Positions 31,778 through 41,235 of a stretch of DNA of 48,176 nucleotides are shown one piece after another. Source of the DNA: Candidatus Nanopelagicaceae bacterium. GTDB taxonomy: Bacteria; Actinomycetota; Actinomycetes; Nanopelagicales; Nanopelagicaceae. Position 1 is the stretch's first letter, and each line of letters begins with the position of its first letter. The notes under the pieces are model-generated. The model was given only the letters and a program-made list of their open reading frames with translations. It ran no database searches and had not been told where the DNA came from. A program made the translations under genes and the position numbers. The DNA lies in NCBI GenBank assembly GCA_018883365.1, contig VEQF01000001.1, positions 91,883-140,058 on the forward strand, read 5' to 3'.

Positions 31778-32628
31778 TAACCTTTTACAGAGCCTGCAGT
31801 TAATCCGCTAACAATGTATTTCTGTAAACTCAAGAAAATAACAACAATCGGAATTGATGCCACTATTGAGCCCGCCGCAAATGGTCCCCAGTTTTCTGAG
31901 AACTGACCGCCAATAAATTGCTGAAGTCCAACCGCTACTGTTCTGCTTTCGACTTCAATTAAGAAAAGCCGGGCCAAAATAAACTCATTAAAGGTTCCGA
32001 TGAAGCTCAAAAGTGAGACCACGGCAAGAACGGGTGCCGCTAATGGGATAAAAATCTGCCAGTAGGTTTGCATTGCGCTGGCACCATCAATCTTGGCCGC
32101 CTCATCAAGCTCTGCAGGGATTGAGTCCACAAAGCCCTTTAATAGCCAGATATTCACGCCCATTGCGCCGCCCAGATAAACCAGGATCAAGCCTGCTTGA
32201 GTTCCGATTCCAAGACCTGGTGCGAACTTAAATACCCGCTCCATAATCACATACACCGCGGCCAGAGCAAGAATAGCTGGGAACATCTGAATCAAAAGTA
32301 GTAGTTGAATTCCAAACTTCTTGCCTTTGAATTTCAAACGGCTGAAGGCAAATGCTGAAGCAGCTCCGATTACTACCGAAGCAATTGCCACAAAGCCAGC
32401 AATCATTAAAGAGTTCTTCATCCAGGTCAGATAAGGAATTCGCTCATCATTAAAGAGAGTCTTGTAATTCGCAAAGGAAATGTCCTTCGGGATAAATGAG
32501 GTGACCTGCAAGCTGCCTGATTCATTAAAGGAGCTTAAAACCACCAAGTAGAGTGGGAAAACGGCAAATACGCACATGCCGATTCCAATGACATGGCGCC
32601 ACAAGTTCTCTTTTAGCCAACGGGTCAT
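31777..32628 (-). CDS. malG: Maltose/maltodextrin ABC transporter permease MalG
   Basis: A 283-aa inner-membrane permease with six helices, close in length to E. coli MalG (296). The cytoplasmic EAA loop that docks the ATPase is LDEAAKIDGASAMQTYWQIF, followed by IPLAAPVLAVVSLLSF. It pairs with MalF and receives sugar from MalE. Its ATG overlaps the malF stop by 4 nt and its stop overlaps the amylase start by 1 nt, so translation is coupled along the operon. No ATPase (MalK/MsiK) gene lies in the window. Confidence 0.93.
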   Translation of the reverse strand: MTRWLKENLWRHVIGIGMCVFAVFPLYLVVLSSFNESGSLQVTSFIPKDISFANYKTLFNDERIPYLTWMKNSLMIAGFVAIASVVIGAASAFAFSRLKFKGKKFGIQLLLLIQMFPAILALAAVYVIMERVFKFAPGLGIGTQAGLILVYLGGAMGVNIWLLKGFVDSIPAELDEAAKIDGASAMQTYWQIFIPLAAPVLAVVSLLSFIGTFNEFILARLFLIEVESRTVAVGLQQFIGGQFSENWGPFAAGSIVASIPIVVIFLSLQKYIVSGLTAGSVKG

Positions 32629-34160
32629 GAGAAGCTCTCCAAAACTTTGGATTTACGAACGCCATAAAGCGAAATTGATGCCACCAAGAAAAAGATTAGG
32701 ACTGAAATAGCACTAGCTAATCCCAAATCCTGAAGGTTGTTTCCAAAAGCAATTTGATAGGTATAGCTAATCAAAATATCGGTAGCACCTGCAATCTCAC
32801 CATCTAATTGATTGCGCGGACCGCCTCCAGTCAAAAGATAAATCAGGTTGAAGTTATTGAAATTGAAGGCGAAGGAGGCGATTAAAAGCGGTGAAAGAAT
32901 CTGAAGTAGAAGCGGCAGGGTCACTTTGCGGAAAATCTGACGGGCGTTAGCGCCATCAATAGCTGCGGCCTCTAGTAACTCACTTGGAATTGCTTGCAAA
33001 GCTCCACTGGAAACCAGATAGAAATAAGGAAAGCCCAGCCAGAGATTCACTAAAATCACAGCAGCACGAGCAAAAGTTGGATCTTGGAACCAGGCTATAT
33101 CTCGACCCAAAATCTCATTAATCGCACCAAACTCGGTGTTGAACATTCCACCCCAAATTAAGATGGACATTACGCTTGGCATGGCATAAGGAAGCACCAA
33201 AATCGAGCGATAAATTCTTCTACCGCGGATTGGTTTATTGAGCGCCAGCGCTAATAACAAACCGAATGAGAATTGGGTCAGCACAGTCAGCGTTGCAAAC
33301 ACCATGGTCCAGATAAATACTGAAATCAATGGGTTGCGGACCCGCTCATCGTTAAAAAGTCTTATGTAGTTTGAAAACCAGGTTGGATCCCGCCATCCCG
33401 GCTCGAGGATTTCCGCTTTGTCATTTTCATTTGCATAGTTTCCGTTGTTGTTATCCCGATAGATATCACCGGTAATCAAGCTGCGAAATACATCTTGCTG
33501 TGGCAGGTACTCCAAGGATTGACGGAACACTGCACCTGCATTGAGATTTTCTACCGCAATGAAATAAGTACCATCGAAATAATAACGTTCTTTTGCAGCT
33601 TTACTTGAGGAGATATCTCCGGATTCCAAAGGTGTAAATTCCGGCGCGCTGCGAGCGACTCCATATTCATCAGCTGTTATCGCCGCATTACTCACGGGGA
33701 AGCGCTGATCTGGAGTTGAGATGAAGTAAGCGTTGTTATTGATATCAGAAACCAAAATCGCTGGTGATCCTTGATATTCACCGACCACGATGTCGAAAAC
33801 AGAGGCGTTTTCATCAGGCTCAAGAGCTAGGGCCTGAATTCGACCAATTGCCTCCTCCTTGCTGATGTAATTGCCGGTTTTATAGTTAAAGGTCGACATC
33901 ACCAAGGTGTAAAGAATCGGTGTTAAAACAAATGCCGTAAGCAAAAGAATGCCAGGCAAAAAGAATTTCAATGGGACGGTTCGTTTGCTGAAATAGGTGA
34001 AGTTAATTAGCAATATTGCGATAAAAAGAAAGCCTGCAATCGCATACTCGCCTTTAGCAAATGCGCTCTGGCTCAAGGTCAGCAAAACAGCGGTGACTAT
34101 CGCAACGAGAACTAGCTTTATGGCTAGCGCAACCTTGCCGCGAATAATCGCTGTTATCAC
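32625..34160 (-). CDS. malF: Maltose/maltodextrin ABC transporter permease MalF
   Basis: A 511-aa permease, almost the length of E. coli MalF (514). It has the MalF-type plan: three N-terminal helices, a large outer loop (about residues 90-265, the P2 region that contacts MalE) and a five-helix core with the EAA loop ELLEAAAIDGANARQIFRKV. The extended P2 loop marks it as a true MalF rather than a short generic sugar permease. Coupled to malG by a 4-nt overlap. A strong hairpin lies in the 127-bp gap between malE and malF, likely lowering malF relative to malE. Confidence 0.93.
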   Translation of the reverse strand: MITAIIRGKVALAIKLVLVAIVTAVLLTLSQSAFAKGEYAIAGFLFIAILLINFTYFSKRTVPLKFFLPGILLLTAFVLTPILYTLVMSTFNYKTGNYISKEEAIGRIQALALEPDENASVFDIVVGEYQGSPAILVSDINNNAYFISTPDQRFPVSNAAITADEYGVARSAPEFTPLESGDISSSKAAKERYYFDGTYFIAVENLNAGAVFRQSLEYLPQQDVFRSLITGDIYRDNNNGNYANENDKAEILEPGWRDPTWFSNYIRLFNDERVRNPLISVFIWTMVFATLTVLTQFSFGLLLALALNKPIRGRRIYRSILVLPYAMPSVMSILIWGGMFNTEFGAINEILGRDIAWFQDPTFARAAVILVNLWLGFPYFYLVSSGALQAIPSELLEAAAIDGANARQIFRKVTLPLLLQILSPLLIASFAFNFNNFNLIYLLTGGGPRNQLDGEIAGATDILISYTYQIAFGNNLQDLGLASAISVLIFFLVASISLYGVRKSKVLESFS

Positions 34161-34213
34161 TTAGATCACCGACTCCAGATCTTTGTTTAGCTATTCATCG
34201 AAAGTAATAAAAG

Positions 34214-34247
34214 GAACTGACGTGGCCTTTTCAAACCACGTCAGTTC
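34214..34247 (-). terminator. Intercistronic hairpin between malE and malF
   Basis: A perfect 12-bp stem GAACTGACGTGG / CCACGTCAGTTC around a 10-nt loop, followed on the reverse strand by CTTTTATTACTTT. It can act as a partial terminator or 3' stabiliser, giving more binding protein than permease, as is common in sugar ABC operons. Confidence 0.7.
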
Positions 34248-34287
34248 ACTTCACTATCTGGATTTATTTCCAGAGTTTTGTTAACGA

Positions 34288-35544
34288 CTAGATGTCGTTA
34301 GCTGCACCACGTAGGTTGTTGCGCCAGATGGTTGCAAGCTTCTTTGCCTCTGCGACTGCATCCTTGCCATCGACAAGAACTGCGGTCCAGTAAGCAGGTG
34401 CTGAATCCCAGTAGCTCTTGCTACCTGATGCACCGTTAAGAATTGCACCGACCTGAGGAATGCTTGCTGCGTTAGCTGAAGCTCCGAAGCCCTTTTGTCC
34501 ATCTGTTACAGATGCATCTGATGCTGCACCCTTTTCAGCTGGTGGACGCTTCTCAAACTTCTGGTAAGCAACCTGTCCTGCAGTGGAACCGAAGAAGTCA
34601 ACTAGTAGTGACTTAGCAGCAGCCTCTACGCCATTTGATGCGGCGAAGGTAGTTAGAAGCGCACCGGATACTGATCCGAACGCCTTACCTGGGTTGCTTG
34701 CGGTAGCTCCTGGAACTGGCATTAGATTCATTGTGAATCCCTTTGCCTTGTAATCTTCCCACTCCCAGTTACCGATGATGGCAAATGGAACTGTTCCGGC
34801 AAGGAAATTGTCCTTACATCCGGTGTCTGTTGCTGGGAAGAAGCCATTGCTCTTCTTGCCATCCAATAGGAACTTCTTAACATTTGCACCGAACTCATTT
34901 GGATTAAATGACTTGGACTTGTTGATTGTTCCATTTGAATTGAAGTAATAAGCATCTGCTCCTAGAGCTGAGAACACTGAGTGTGCTCCCCATGACATTC
35001 CGCCACCTGCAACGCATAGTCCAGCCTTGAGGTTCTTGGAAGCCTTGTTTGCTTTGTAGTAATCAACCATGTCACCAAATGTCTTTGGTGCGGAAGAAAC
35101 TAGCTTGGTGTTGTAAATCATCGCAACGTTGTTAACGTCAACTGGAATTCCGTACAACTTCTTCTTGTAGGAAAGATCATAGAACTGTGATGATGAGAAG
35201 CGTGCGCGCTGTGAAGCGGTAAGAGTTAGCGGAGCCAACTTTCCGTTCTTAGCAAGAGTTGCTACCCAGTCATTTGCACCAACAACGATATCTGGACCGG
35301 TTGTTGCAGTTGCCTTATCAATCGCATCTTTCAATGCATCAAAGTTTGCGAATGACTTAACAGTTACCTTGTAACCTGGGACCCAGTCACTCTTTGCAGC
35401 AAGTGTCTTAACTAGGTTTGGGCCGCGTGTTTCATCTGCCCAGACAACAATTTCATTTGCTGCCTGTGCAGGTGTTACAGCAAGTCCGGCACCAAGTGCG
35501 ACGGCAGCTGCAACTGCGAAACCCTTAAAGAATTTCTTCTTCAT
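34288..35544 (-). CDS. malE: Maltose/maltodextrin-binding protein MalE
   Basis: A 418-aa extracellular solute-binding protein (cluster 1/MalE type). The signal peptide MKKKFFKGFAVAAAVALGAG ends at AQA-ANEIVVWAD, after which the classic VVWADETRGPNLVK start of MalE follows. No lipobox Cys is seen, unlike most Gram-positive binding proteins. Other landmarks are GPDIVVGANDWVATLAKNG, YGIPVDVNNVAMIYN and FAIIGNWEW. ATG 35542-35544 is chosen because GGAGG lies 9 nt upstream; an earlier in-frame ATG would place the ribosome site inside the gene. First gene of the mal operon, with its own promoter and a palindrome near +1. Confidence 0.93.
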   Translation of the reverse strand: MKKKFFKGFAVAAAVALGAGLAVTPAQAANEIVVWADETRGPNLVKTLAAKSDWVPGYKVTVKSFANFDALKDAIDKATATTGPDIVVGANDWVATLAKNGKLAPLTLTASQRARFSSSQFYDLSYKKKLYGIPVDVNNVAMIYNTKLVSSAPKTFGDMVDYYKANKASKNLKAGLCVAGGGMSWGAHSVFSALGADAYYFNSNGTINKSKSFNPNEFGANVKKFLLDGKKSNGFFPATDTGCKDNFLAGTVPFAIIGNWEWEDYKAKGFTMNLMPVPGATASNPGKAFGSVSGALLTTFAASNGVEAAAKSLLVDFFGSTAGQVAYQKFEKRPPAEKGAASDASVTDGQKGFGASANAASIPQVGAILNGASGSKSYWDSAPAYWTAVLVDGKDAVAEAKKLATIWRNNLRGAANDI

Positions 35545-35566
35545 TAATTGTTCCTCCATGGAAGTA

Positions 35567-35587
35567 TCTATAACGAGGGGTTATAGA
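35567..35587. promoter_or_regulatory. Palindromic operator-like site before malE
   Basis: TCTATAAC and GTTATAGA are perfect inverted arms around a 5-nt centre. It lies directly downstream of the predicted malE transcription start, where a repressor would block. No regulator gene of the LacI, GntR or ROK type is in the window. Confidence 0.5.
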
Positions 35588-35594
35588 GGAGGCA

Positions 35595-35623
35595 ATTTCA
35601 GCTTGTAGCAATCGGGGCGTCAA
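35595..35623 (-). promoter_or_regulatory. Putative mal operon promoter
   Basis: On the reverse strand: TTGACG (35618-35623), a 17-bp spacer, TGAAAT (35595-35600). Transcription would begin near 35588, giving a 5' leader of about 45 nt that includes the palindrome and the ribosome site. Confidence 0.5.
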
Positions 35624-35655
35624 GCGATACTCCCATTTGGTGAGCTCTACTTTTG

Positions 35656-35680
35656 GGCTTTATGGTTTTGTTATAAAGCC
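35656..35680. terminator. Hairpin between gltA and malE (weak terminator)
   Basis: GGCTTTAT / ATAAAGCC, an 8-bp perfect stem with a 9-nt loop, 35 nt after the gltA stop. There is no U run on the gltA strand, so termination strength is doubtful. Confidence 0.4.
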
Positions 35681-35714
35681 AGTTATTTTCACGCCAACTT
35701 ACAGCTGGTTGAAA

Positions 35715-36830
35715 TTATTTGTGAATGCCGGGCACTGAAGCGTCCCAGCCCTTTACATCCTCTGGCTTGCGCGGTGCTTTGCCGATGTAACGAGCAGATG
35801 GACGGATCAAACGACCGGTGCGCTTTTGCTCCAGGATGTGTGCTGACCAACCTGCGGTACGCGCAGAGGTAAACATCGGTGTGAACATATGCGCAGGAAC
35901 CTCTGCAAAATCAAGCAGAACTGCGGCCCAGAACTCAACATTTGTTTCTAGCACGCGATCTGGACGACGTTCACGTAATTCAGCAAGCGCTGCTTCTTCC
36001 AAAGCTTTTGCAACTTCATAACGTGGTGCACCAAGTTCTTCGCAGGTGCGTCGCAAAGTACGAGAGCGTGGATCTTGCGCGCGATAAACGCGGTGACCAA
36101 ATCCCATTAAGCGCTCACCTTTATCCAACAAATCTTTTACATAAGCACGAGCATCGCCGCGCTTTTCAACCTCTTCAATCATGTGCAATACACGTGATGG
36201 TGCACCACCATGAAGTGGGCCGGACATCGCGCCAATCGCACCTGAAATTGATGCCGCAACATCGGCACCAGTTGAAGCAATAACACGTGCAGTAAATGTC
36301 GATGCGTTCATTCCATGCTCTGCTGCAGAAACAAAATATGCATCAATCGCACGAACATGCTTTGGATCTGGTTCGCCTCTCCAGCGAATCATCATGCGCT
36401 CTACAACAGTGTGCGCCTTATCAACTTCAGATTGTGGAACCATCGGCTGCCAAGTTCCGCGCGCTGATTGCGCAACATAGGAAAGCAACATAACTGAAAC
36501 ACGAGCCAAGTTGCTGCGCGCTTCTTCATCAGAAATATCAAGTAGTGGCTTCAATCCCCAAGCTGGTGCAAGCATCGCAATCGCTGATTGCACATCAACT
36601 CGTACATCACCGGAGTGAATTGGAATTGGGAAAGGTTCTGCGGCAGGAAGTCCCGGATTGAACTCATCATCAACGAGTAAACCCCAAACATTTCCGAAGG
36701 AAACTCGACCAACTAGATCATCGATATCGACACCGCGATATCGCAGCGCACTACCTTCTTTATCTGGTTCAGCAATCTCTGATTCAAATGCGATTACGCC
36801 TTCAAGACCGGGTTTAAAGTCATCTGCCAT
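35715..36830 (-). CDS. gltA: Citrate synthase (type II, CitA-like)
   Basis: Condenses acetyl-CoA and oxaloacetate to citrate at the entry of the TCA cycle. About 371 aa from ATG 36828-36830 (MADDFKPGLEGVIAFES). Motifs: AAEHGMNASTFTARVIASTG (catalytic His), GAIGAMSGPLHGGAPSRVL (His), MGFGHRVYRAQDPRS (His and Arg) and NVEFWAAVLLDFAEV (Asp region nearby). An in-frame upstream extension to 36929 crosses the divergent pdxH start and adds nothing family-like. CACAAT 7 nt before the ATG is a weak leaderless signal. In mycobacteria the equivalent (citA) lies near serC and DUF3027, as here. Confidence 0.93.
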   Translation of the reverse strand: MADDFKPGLEGVIAFESEIAEPDKEGSALRYRGVDIDDLVGRVSFGNVWGLLVDDEFNPGLPAAEPFPIPIHSGDVRVDVQSAIAMLAPAWGLKPLLDISDEEARSNLARVSVMLLSYVAQSARGTWQPMVPQSEVDKAHTVVERMMIRWRGEPDPKHVRAIDAYFVSAAEHGMNASTFTARVIASTGADVAASISGAIGAMSGPLHGGAPSRVLHMIEEVEKRGDARAYVKDLLDKGERLMGFGHRVYRAQDPRSRTLRRTCEELGAPRYEVAKALEEAALAELRERRPDRVLETNVEFWAAVLLDFAEVPAHMFTPMFTSARTAGWSAHILEQKRTGRLIRPSARYIGKAPRKPEDVKGWDASVPGIHK

Positions 36831-36915
36831 GCGCCGTATTGTGCACCTTCGCTCAGGGTGAGCCAAATGAACGGCCCAAGATGACCCGAGGCTTAAAGTG
36901 AGGTTCGATACACCT

Positions 36916-37587
36916 ATGACCGGAACCAACCCAACTGAAATTGATCGCGCCGCGATACGTGCGATGCGCCGCTCCTATGGAGAGCAGGGTCTGTCTGAGG
37001 AAAATGTTTTGGCTGATCCAATCAAGCAGTTTCAGTTGTGGTTAAAGCAAGCTGCTGAGAATCAATTCATAGTCGAACCAAACGCCATGGTGTTATCAAC
37101 TGTTAGTGAGAATGCGCCAACTTCAAGAACCGTATTACTAAAAGATGTAGATAATGAGGGCTTCACTTTCTTCACAAATTACGAGTCACGTAAGAGTCAA
37201 CAAATTTCTAACAACGCAAATGTTTCACTTCTATTTCCTTGGTATTCCATGGAGCGCCAAGTTATAGTTTTAGGAACTGCGAAAAAAATTTCCGAGCAAG
37301 AATCAAAAGATTATTTCGCGACCCGTCCATGGTCGAGCCAAATCGGTGCCTGGGCATCATCTCAATCAGCACCGCTGGCATCACGCGAGGAGTTAGAAAA
37401 AAGATGGAAGGAATTCGCAGAGCTACATCCTGAAGGCAGCGAGGTTCCAAAGCCGCCACATTGGGGTGGGTTTGTAGTTTCACCTTCTAGTATCGAATTT
37501 TGGCAAGGCCGTTATTCACGCCTGCATGATCGTCTGCGTTTCACAAATGAGAACGGCAACTGGCAAATGCGCCGGGTTTATCCATAA
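36916..37587 (+). CDS. pdxH: Pyridoxine/pyridoxamine 5'-phosphate oxidase
   Basis: FMN-dependent oxidase forming pyridoxal 5'-phosphate. About 223 aa from ATG 36916 (MTGTNPTEIDRAAIRAMRRS). Motifs: SRTVLLKDVDNEGFTFFTNY, SRKSQQISNNANVSLLFPW, FWQGRYSRLHDRLRF and the C-terminal WQMRRVYP, all standard for PdxH. A GTG six codons upstream is the alternative start; TTCGAT 6 nt before the ATG is a weak leaderless signal. serC, a PLP enzyme that also supplies the PLP pathway in some bacteria, starts 24 nt downstream. Confidence 0.95.
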   Translation: MTGTNPTEIDRAAIRAMRRSYGEQGLSEENVLADPIKQFQLWLKQAAENQFIVEPNAMVLSTVSENAPTSRTVLLKDVDNEGFTFFTNYESRKSQQISNNANVSLLFPWYSMERQVIVLGTAKKISEQESKDYFATRPWSSQIGAWASSQSAPLASREELEKRWKEFAELHPEGSEVPKPPHWGGFVVSPSSIEFWQGRYSRLHDRLRFTNENGNWQMRRVYP

Positions 37588-38733
<1,146 letters not shown>

Positions 38734-38742
38734 TTAAGTAAC

Positions 38743-39912
38743 TTGACCTCAAGCATTTATTCTCGGGATCGGATTTTCTGGTTACTGGCGCTACAAACCG
38801 GCGTCTTTGGCATTTTCATGGGCGGATTTGGCCCAGCACTTCCTCTACTGCGAGCTGATCAAGGCACCTCAGCAGCCATCGCAGGACTACATGGCACTGC
38901 GCTTGGCGTAGCCTCCATAATCGCTGGATATTTAAATGCGCCAGTAGTTCATAAATTTGGCCGTTATAAAAGTATCTGGTTAGGTTTAATTGTTTTCAAT
39001 ATAGGCGCAATGTCCTTCATTATCTTGCCTAAACCTTGGCAAACTATTACCGCGATTTTGATTGCGGGAATTGGATTGTCTACCGCGGTCAACAACTCTT
39101 TCACTTATCTTTCTTCGCATTACAAGCAAAATTCAGCACGTGCGCTTTCCCAAGCAAATGGCGTTAACTCATTATTCGTTTTGCTCGGCAATTTCGTAGT
39201 TGGCATGATTGCTGGTACCCAATTTAGTTGGCGGCTTGGTCTCATTCTTTGTCTACCTTTTGCAATTATCTTGTACTTGCTGCTTGGCAGACAACACAAT
39301 CCAGAACACGTACCTGATGAATCGGGAAGACAACGTGGTTCGTTATCCGCGAAGTATTGGCTAAGTTGGACTGGTTTGCTTTTCACAATCGCTGCAGAGT
39401 TTGCGATTGCTTTTTGGGGAGCTGCTCTATTCCGGGAAAAGACTGGAGTCACCGCAGCAACCGCCACAACATTGATGTTGGCTTTTCCGCTTGGAATGAT
39501 GGTGGCTCGATGGTTTGGCACCTATGTTCTGCCTGAGTTATCAGTTGATGCGCGCTTGAAGTTGATAATCGCTCTTCAAGGTATTTCCTTTATGGTTTTC
39601 TGGACCTCAGAAATCGTAATAACTTCATTTATCGCTTTATTCGCAGTTGGCATGGGCACATCGATGCAGTTTGCTCTCTCCTCACTTCGTTTACTAACTA
39701 TCGAAAAAGACAAGCCCGATTTGGCGATGGGTAAATCAAGTCTGAGTGCTGGTATCGCCATCGGATTATCACCGCTGTTTCTAGGCTTCTTAGCTGATGA
39801 GTTTGGGATAGTAAACGGCTTCTTGCTAGTTCCCACATTAATTCTGGCGGCCTTTACAATTGTGTCCTTAGTTCCTTCAGAAACCCGGACAAAAAAGCGA
39901 GAGATTAAATGA
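38743..39912 (+). CDS. MFS transporter (CynX/NimT-like)
   Basis: A 389-aa major facilitator with twelve predicted helices. MGGFGPALPLLRADQGTSAA resembles the first-helix region of the cyanate/nitroimidazole-type permeases; GLHGTALGVASIIAGYL, KFGRYKSIWLG (motif A-like loop) and a long central loop (RQHNPEHVPDESGRQRGS) follow. Substrate unknown. Start TTG 38743 follows serC by 9 nt with no good ribosome site; a later start would remove the first helix. Its stop overlaps, ATGA-style, the start of a 26-codon membrane-peptide ORF. Confidence 0.85.
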   Translation: MTSSIYSRDRIFWLLALQTGVFGIFMGGFGPALPLLRADQGTSAAIAGLHGTALGVASIIAGYLNAPVVHKFGRYKSIWLGLIVFNIGAMSFIILPKPWQTITAILIAGIGLSTAVNNSFTYLSSHYKQNSARALSQANGVNSLFVLLGNFVVGMIAGTQFSWRLGLILCLPFAIILYLLLGRQHNPEHVPDESGRQRGSLSAKYWLSWTGLLFTIAAEFAIAFWGAALFREKTGVTAATATTLMLAFPLGMMVARWFGTYVLPELSVDARLKLIIALQGISFMVFWTSEIVITSFIALFAVGMGTSMQFALSSLRLLTIEKDKPDLAMGKSSLSAGIAIGLSPLFLGFLADEFGIVNGFLLVPTLILAAFTIVSLVPSETRTKKREIK

Positions 39913-39989
39913 ATTACAAGACCCGCCGAATCGTTACTCTGGCAATCCTTTTCAGCTTAGTCTTTTTTGTCCTCGTAAGCGGGCTCTAA
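39909..39989 (+). CDS. Single-helix membrane micropeptide, 26 aa, function unknown
   Basis: ATG at 39909-39911 overlaps the TGA of the MFS gene by 4 nt. The product starts MNYKTRRIVTLAILF and continues with a hydrophobic run to VLVSGL and TAA at 39987-39989: a positively charged N-terminus plus one membrane helix, the usual plan of small transporter-associated peptides. It overlaps the 3' end of the convergent MFS gene by 33 nt. The coupling and clean hydrophobicity argue for coding; conservation could not be tested. Confidence 0.45.
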   Translation: MNYKTRRIVTLAILFSLVFFVLVSGL

Positions 39990-41210
39990 AACATCTTCCA
40001 CCGCAACACTTGCGGGCGCATCACCCTTGTCATGAAACTGGGTGTAGGTAATAAGCGCTGCTAGTAATGAAATTGATCCGCAAATCGCAATCGTAGGTCT
40101 AGTTCCAACCGCTTCGGTCATCCAGCCAATAAATGGCGAAACAATCGGAGTACCACCTAGAAACACTGTCAGATAGATTCCCATTACTCGACCACGGATC
40201 TGGGTATCGGTGCGCATCTGCACCATGGTGTTTGCGCCAATGAAGGTCAACAACGCCACTCCACCAATGAATGGCAAAAAGATGGCATAAATCAAATATG
40301 TGGGAGCAAACGCACCAATTGTTAATAGTGCACTGAAAATCATTGAACCCTTCATCACAAAACGCGGGCCACGTTTTTTCTCAAGCCGGGCCGAGATGAT
40401 TGCACCAGATAATGATCCAATCGCCAAAATACTTCCTAGCGCTCCGTACTCTGCTGCGCTCTTATCAAACACCTCTGTGGCCATCATGGTGTTGAAAATA
40501 TTGAAGTTCAATCCAAAGCTTGTTGCAAAGAAAACTGTGATCATGACCGCCAAAATGTCGGGGCGAGCTGCAACATAACGCAACGCCTCTCGTACTTTGG
40601 TTGAGGATGAGGTGCGCTTTTCAATAAACAGTTCAGATTCACGGATATTTAGTAAAGCAATAATCACTATCAAATAAGAGATTCCATTTAATATAAAGGA
40701 AACCCCAGTGCCGTAGGCCGCAATTAAAAGGCCCGATAAACCGGGACCTAGAAGCCGGCCGGTATTGAAATTGGCGGAGTTCAAACCAACCGCATTTGGC
40801 AGATCATCTTTTCCAACTACTTCTACGTTAAAGCTCTGGCGTACCGGAGCATCAATCGCATTTCCTAGTCCCAGAGTGAAGGCAAAAAACATCACATGCC
40901 AGATTTGAATATTGTCGGTCAAAACCAAGGTGCCAACAGAGAGCGCAGATAGTCCACCAGTTAAGTTTGTAAACATCAAAACTTTTCGCTTGTTGAACTT
41001 GTCCGCGATCTTTCCACCCGAAATGCTAAAGAAAAGCACTGGAGCAAATTGCAACGCGGTGACAATTCCTAAATAAGCGCCGCTGTTAGTTAATTCAAGA
41101 ATTAACCAGGCTTGGGCCACGCCTTGCGCCCAGGTTCCGATGTTTGAGATGAAGTTTGCTGAGAAAAGTATTCGGAAGTTGCGATGTTTGAATGATCGCA
41201 AAGTTCCCAT
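39957..41210 (-). CDS. MFS transporter, MFS_3/EntS-like
   Basis: A 417-aa carrier with about twelve helices. The start MGTLRSFKHRNFRILFSANF and NIGTWAQGVAQAWLILELT are characteristic of the transmembrane secretion effector/enterobactin-exporter group (MFS_3); GGKIADKFNKRKVLM is motif A, and LGNAIDAPVRQSFNVEVV and ARLEKKRGPRFVMKG follow. The C-terminus is acidic. The efflux substrate is unknown. TAGACT lies 6 nt before the ATG. Divergent from the DUF2530 gene across 25 bp. Confidence 0.88.
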   Translation of the reverse strand: MGTLRSFKHRNFRILFSANFISNIGTWAQGVAQAWLILELTNSGAYLGIVTALQFAPVLFFSISGGKIADKFNKRKVLMFTNLTGGLSALSVGTLVLTDNIQIWHVMFFAFTLGLGNAIDAPVRQSFNVEVVGKDDLPNAVGLNSANFNTGRLLGPGLSGLLIAAYGTGVSFILNGISYLIVIIALLNIRESELFIEKRTSSSTKVREALRYVAARPDILAVMITVFFATSFGLNFNIFNTMMATEVFDKSAAEYGALGSILAIGSLSGAIISARLEKKRGPRFVMKGSMIFSALLTIGAFAPTYLIYAIFLPFIGGVALLTFIGANTMVQMRTDTQIRGRVMGIYLTVFLGGTPIVSPFIGWMTEAVGTRPTIAICGSISLLAALITYTQFHDKGDAPASVAVEDVLEPAYEDKKD

Positions 41211-41235
41211 TCCGTGAGTCTAGTATGCTTGTGTC
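41211..41235. promoter_or_regulatory. 25-bp bidirectional promoter region
   Basis: Minus strand: TAGACT (41217-41222), 6 nt, ATG 41210. Plus strand: TATGCT (41224-41229), 6 nt, ATG 41236. The boxes are one base pair apart, back to back. Confidence 0.55.

Noticed and set aside
35656-35680. Strong intrinsic terminator after gltA
   Set aside because: The 8-bp AT-containing stem has no U run on the gltA strand, so it is listed only as a weak hairpin.
36831-36929. 33-residue N-terminal extension of citrate synthase
   Set aside because: It crosses the divergent pdxH start and has no family similarity; ATG 36830 gives a normal citrate synthase start.
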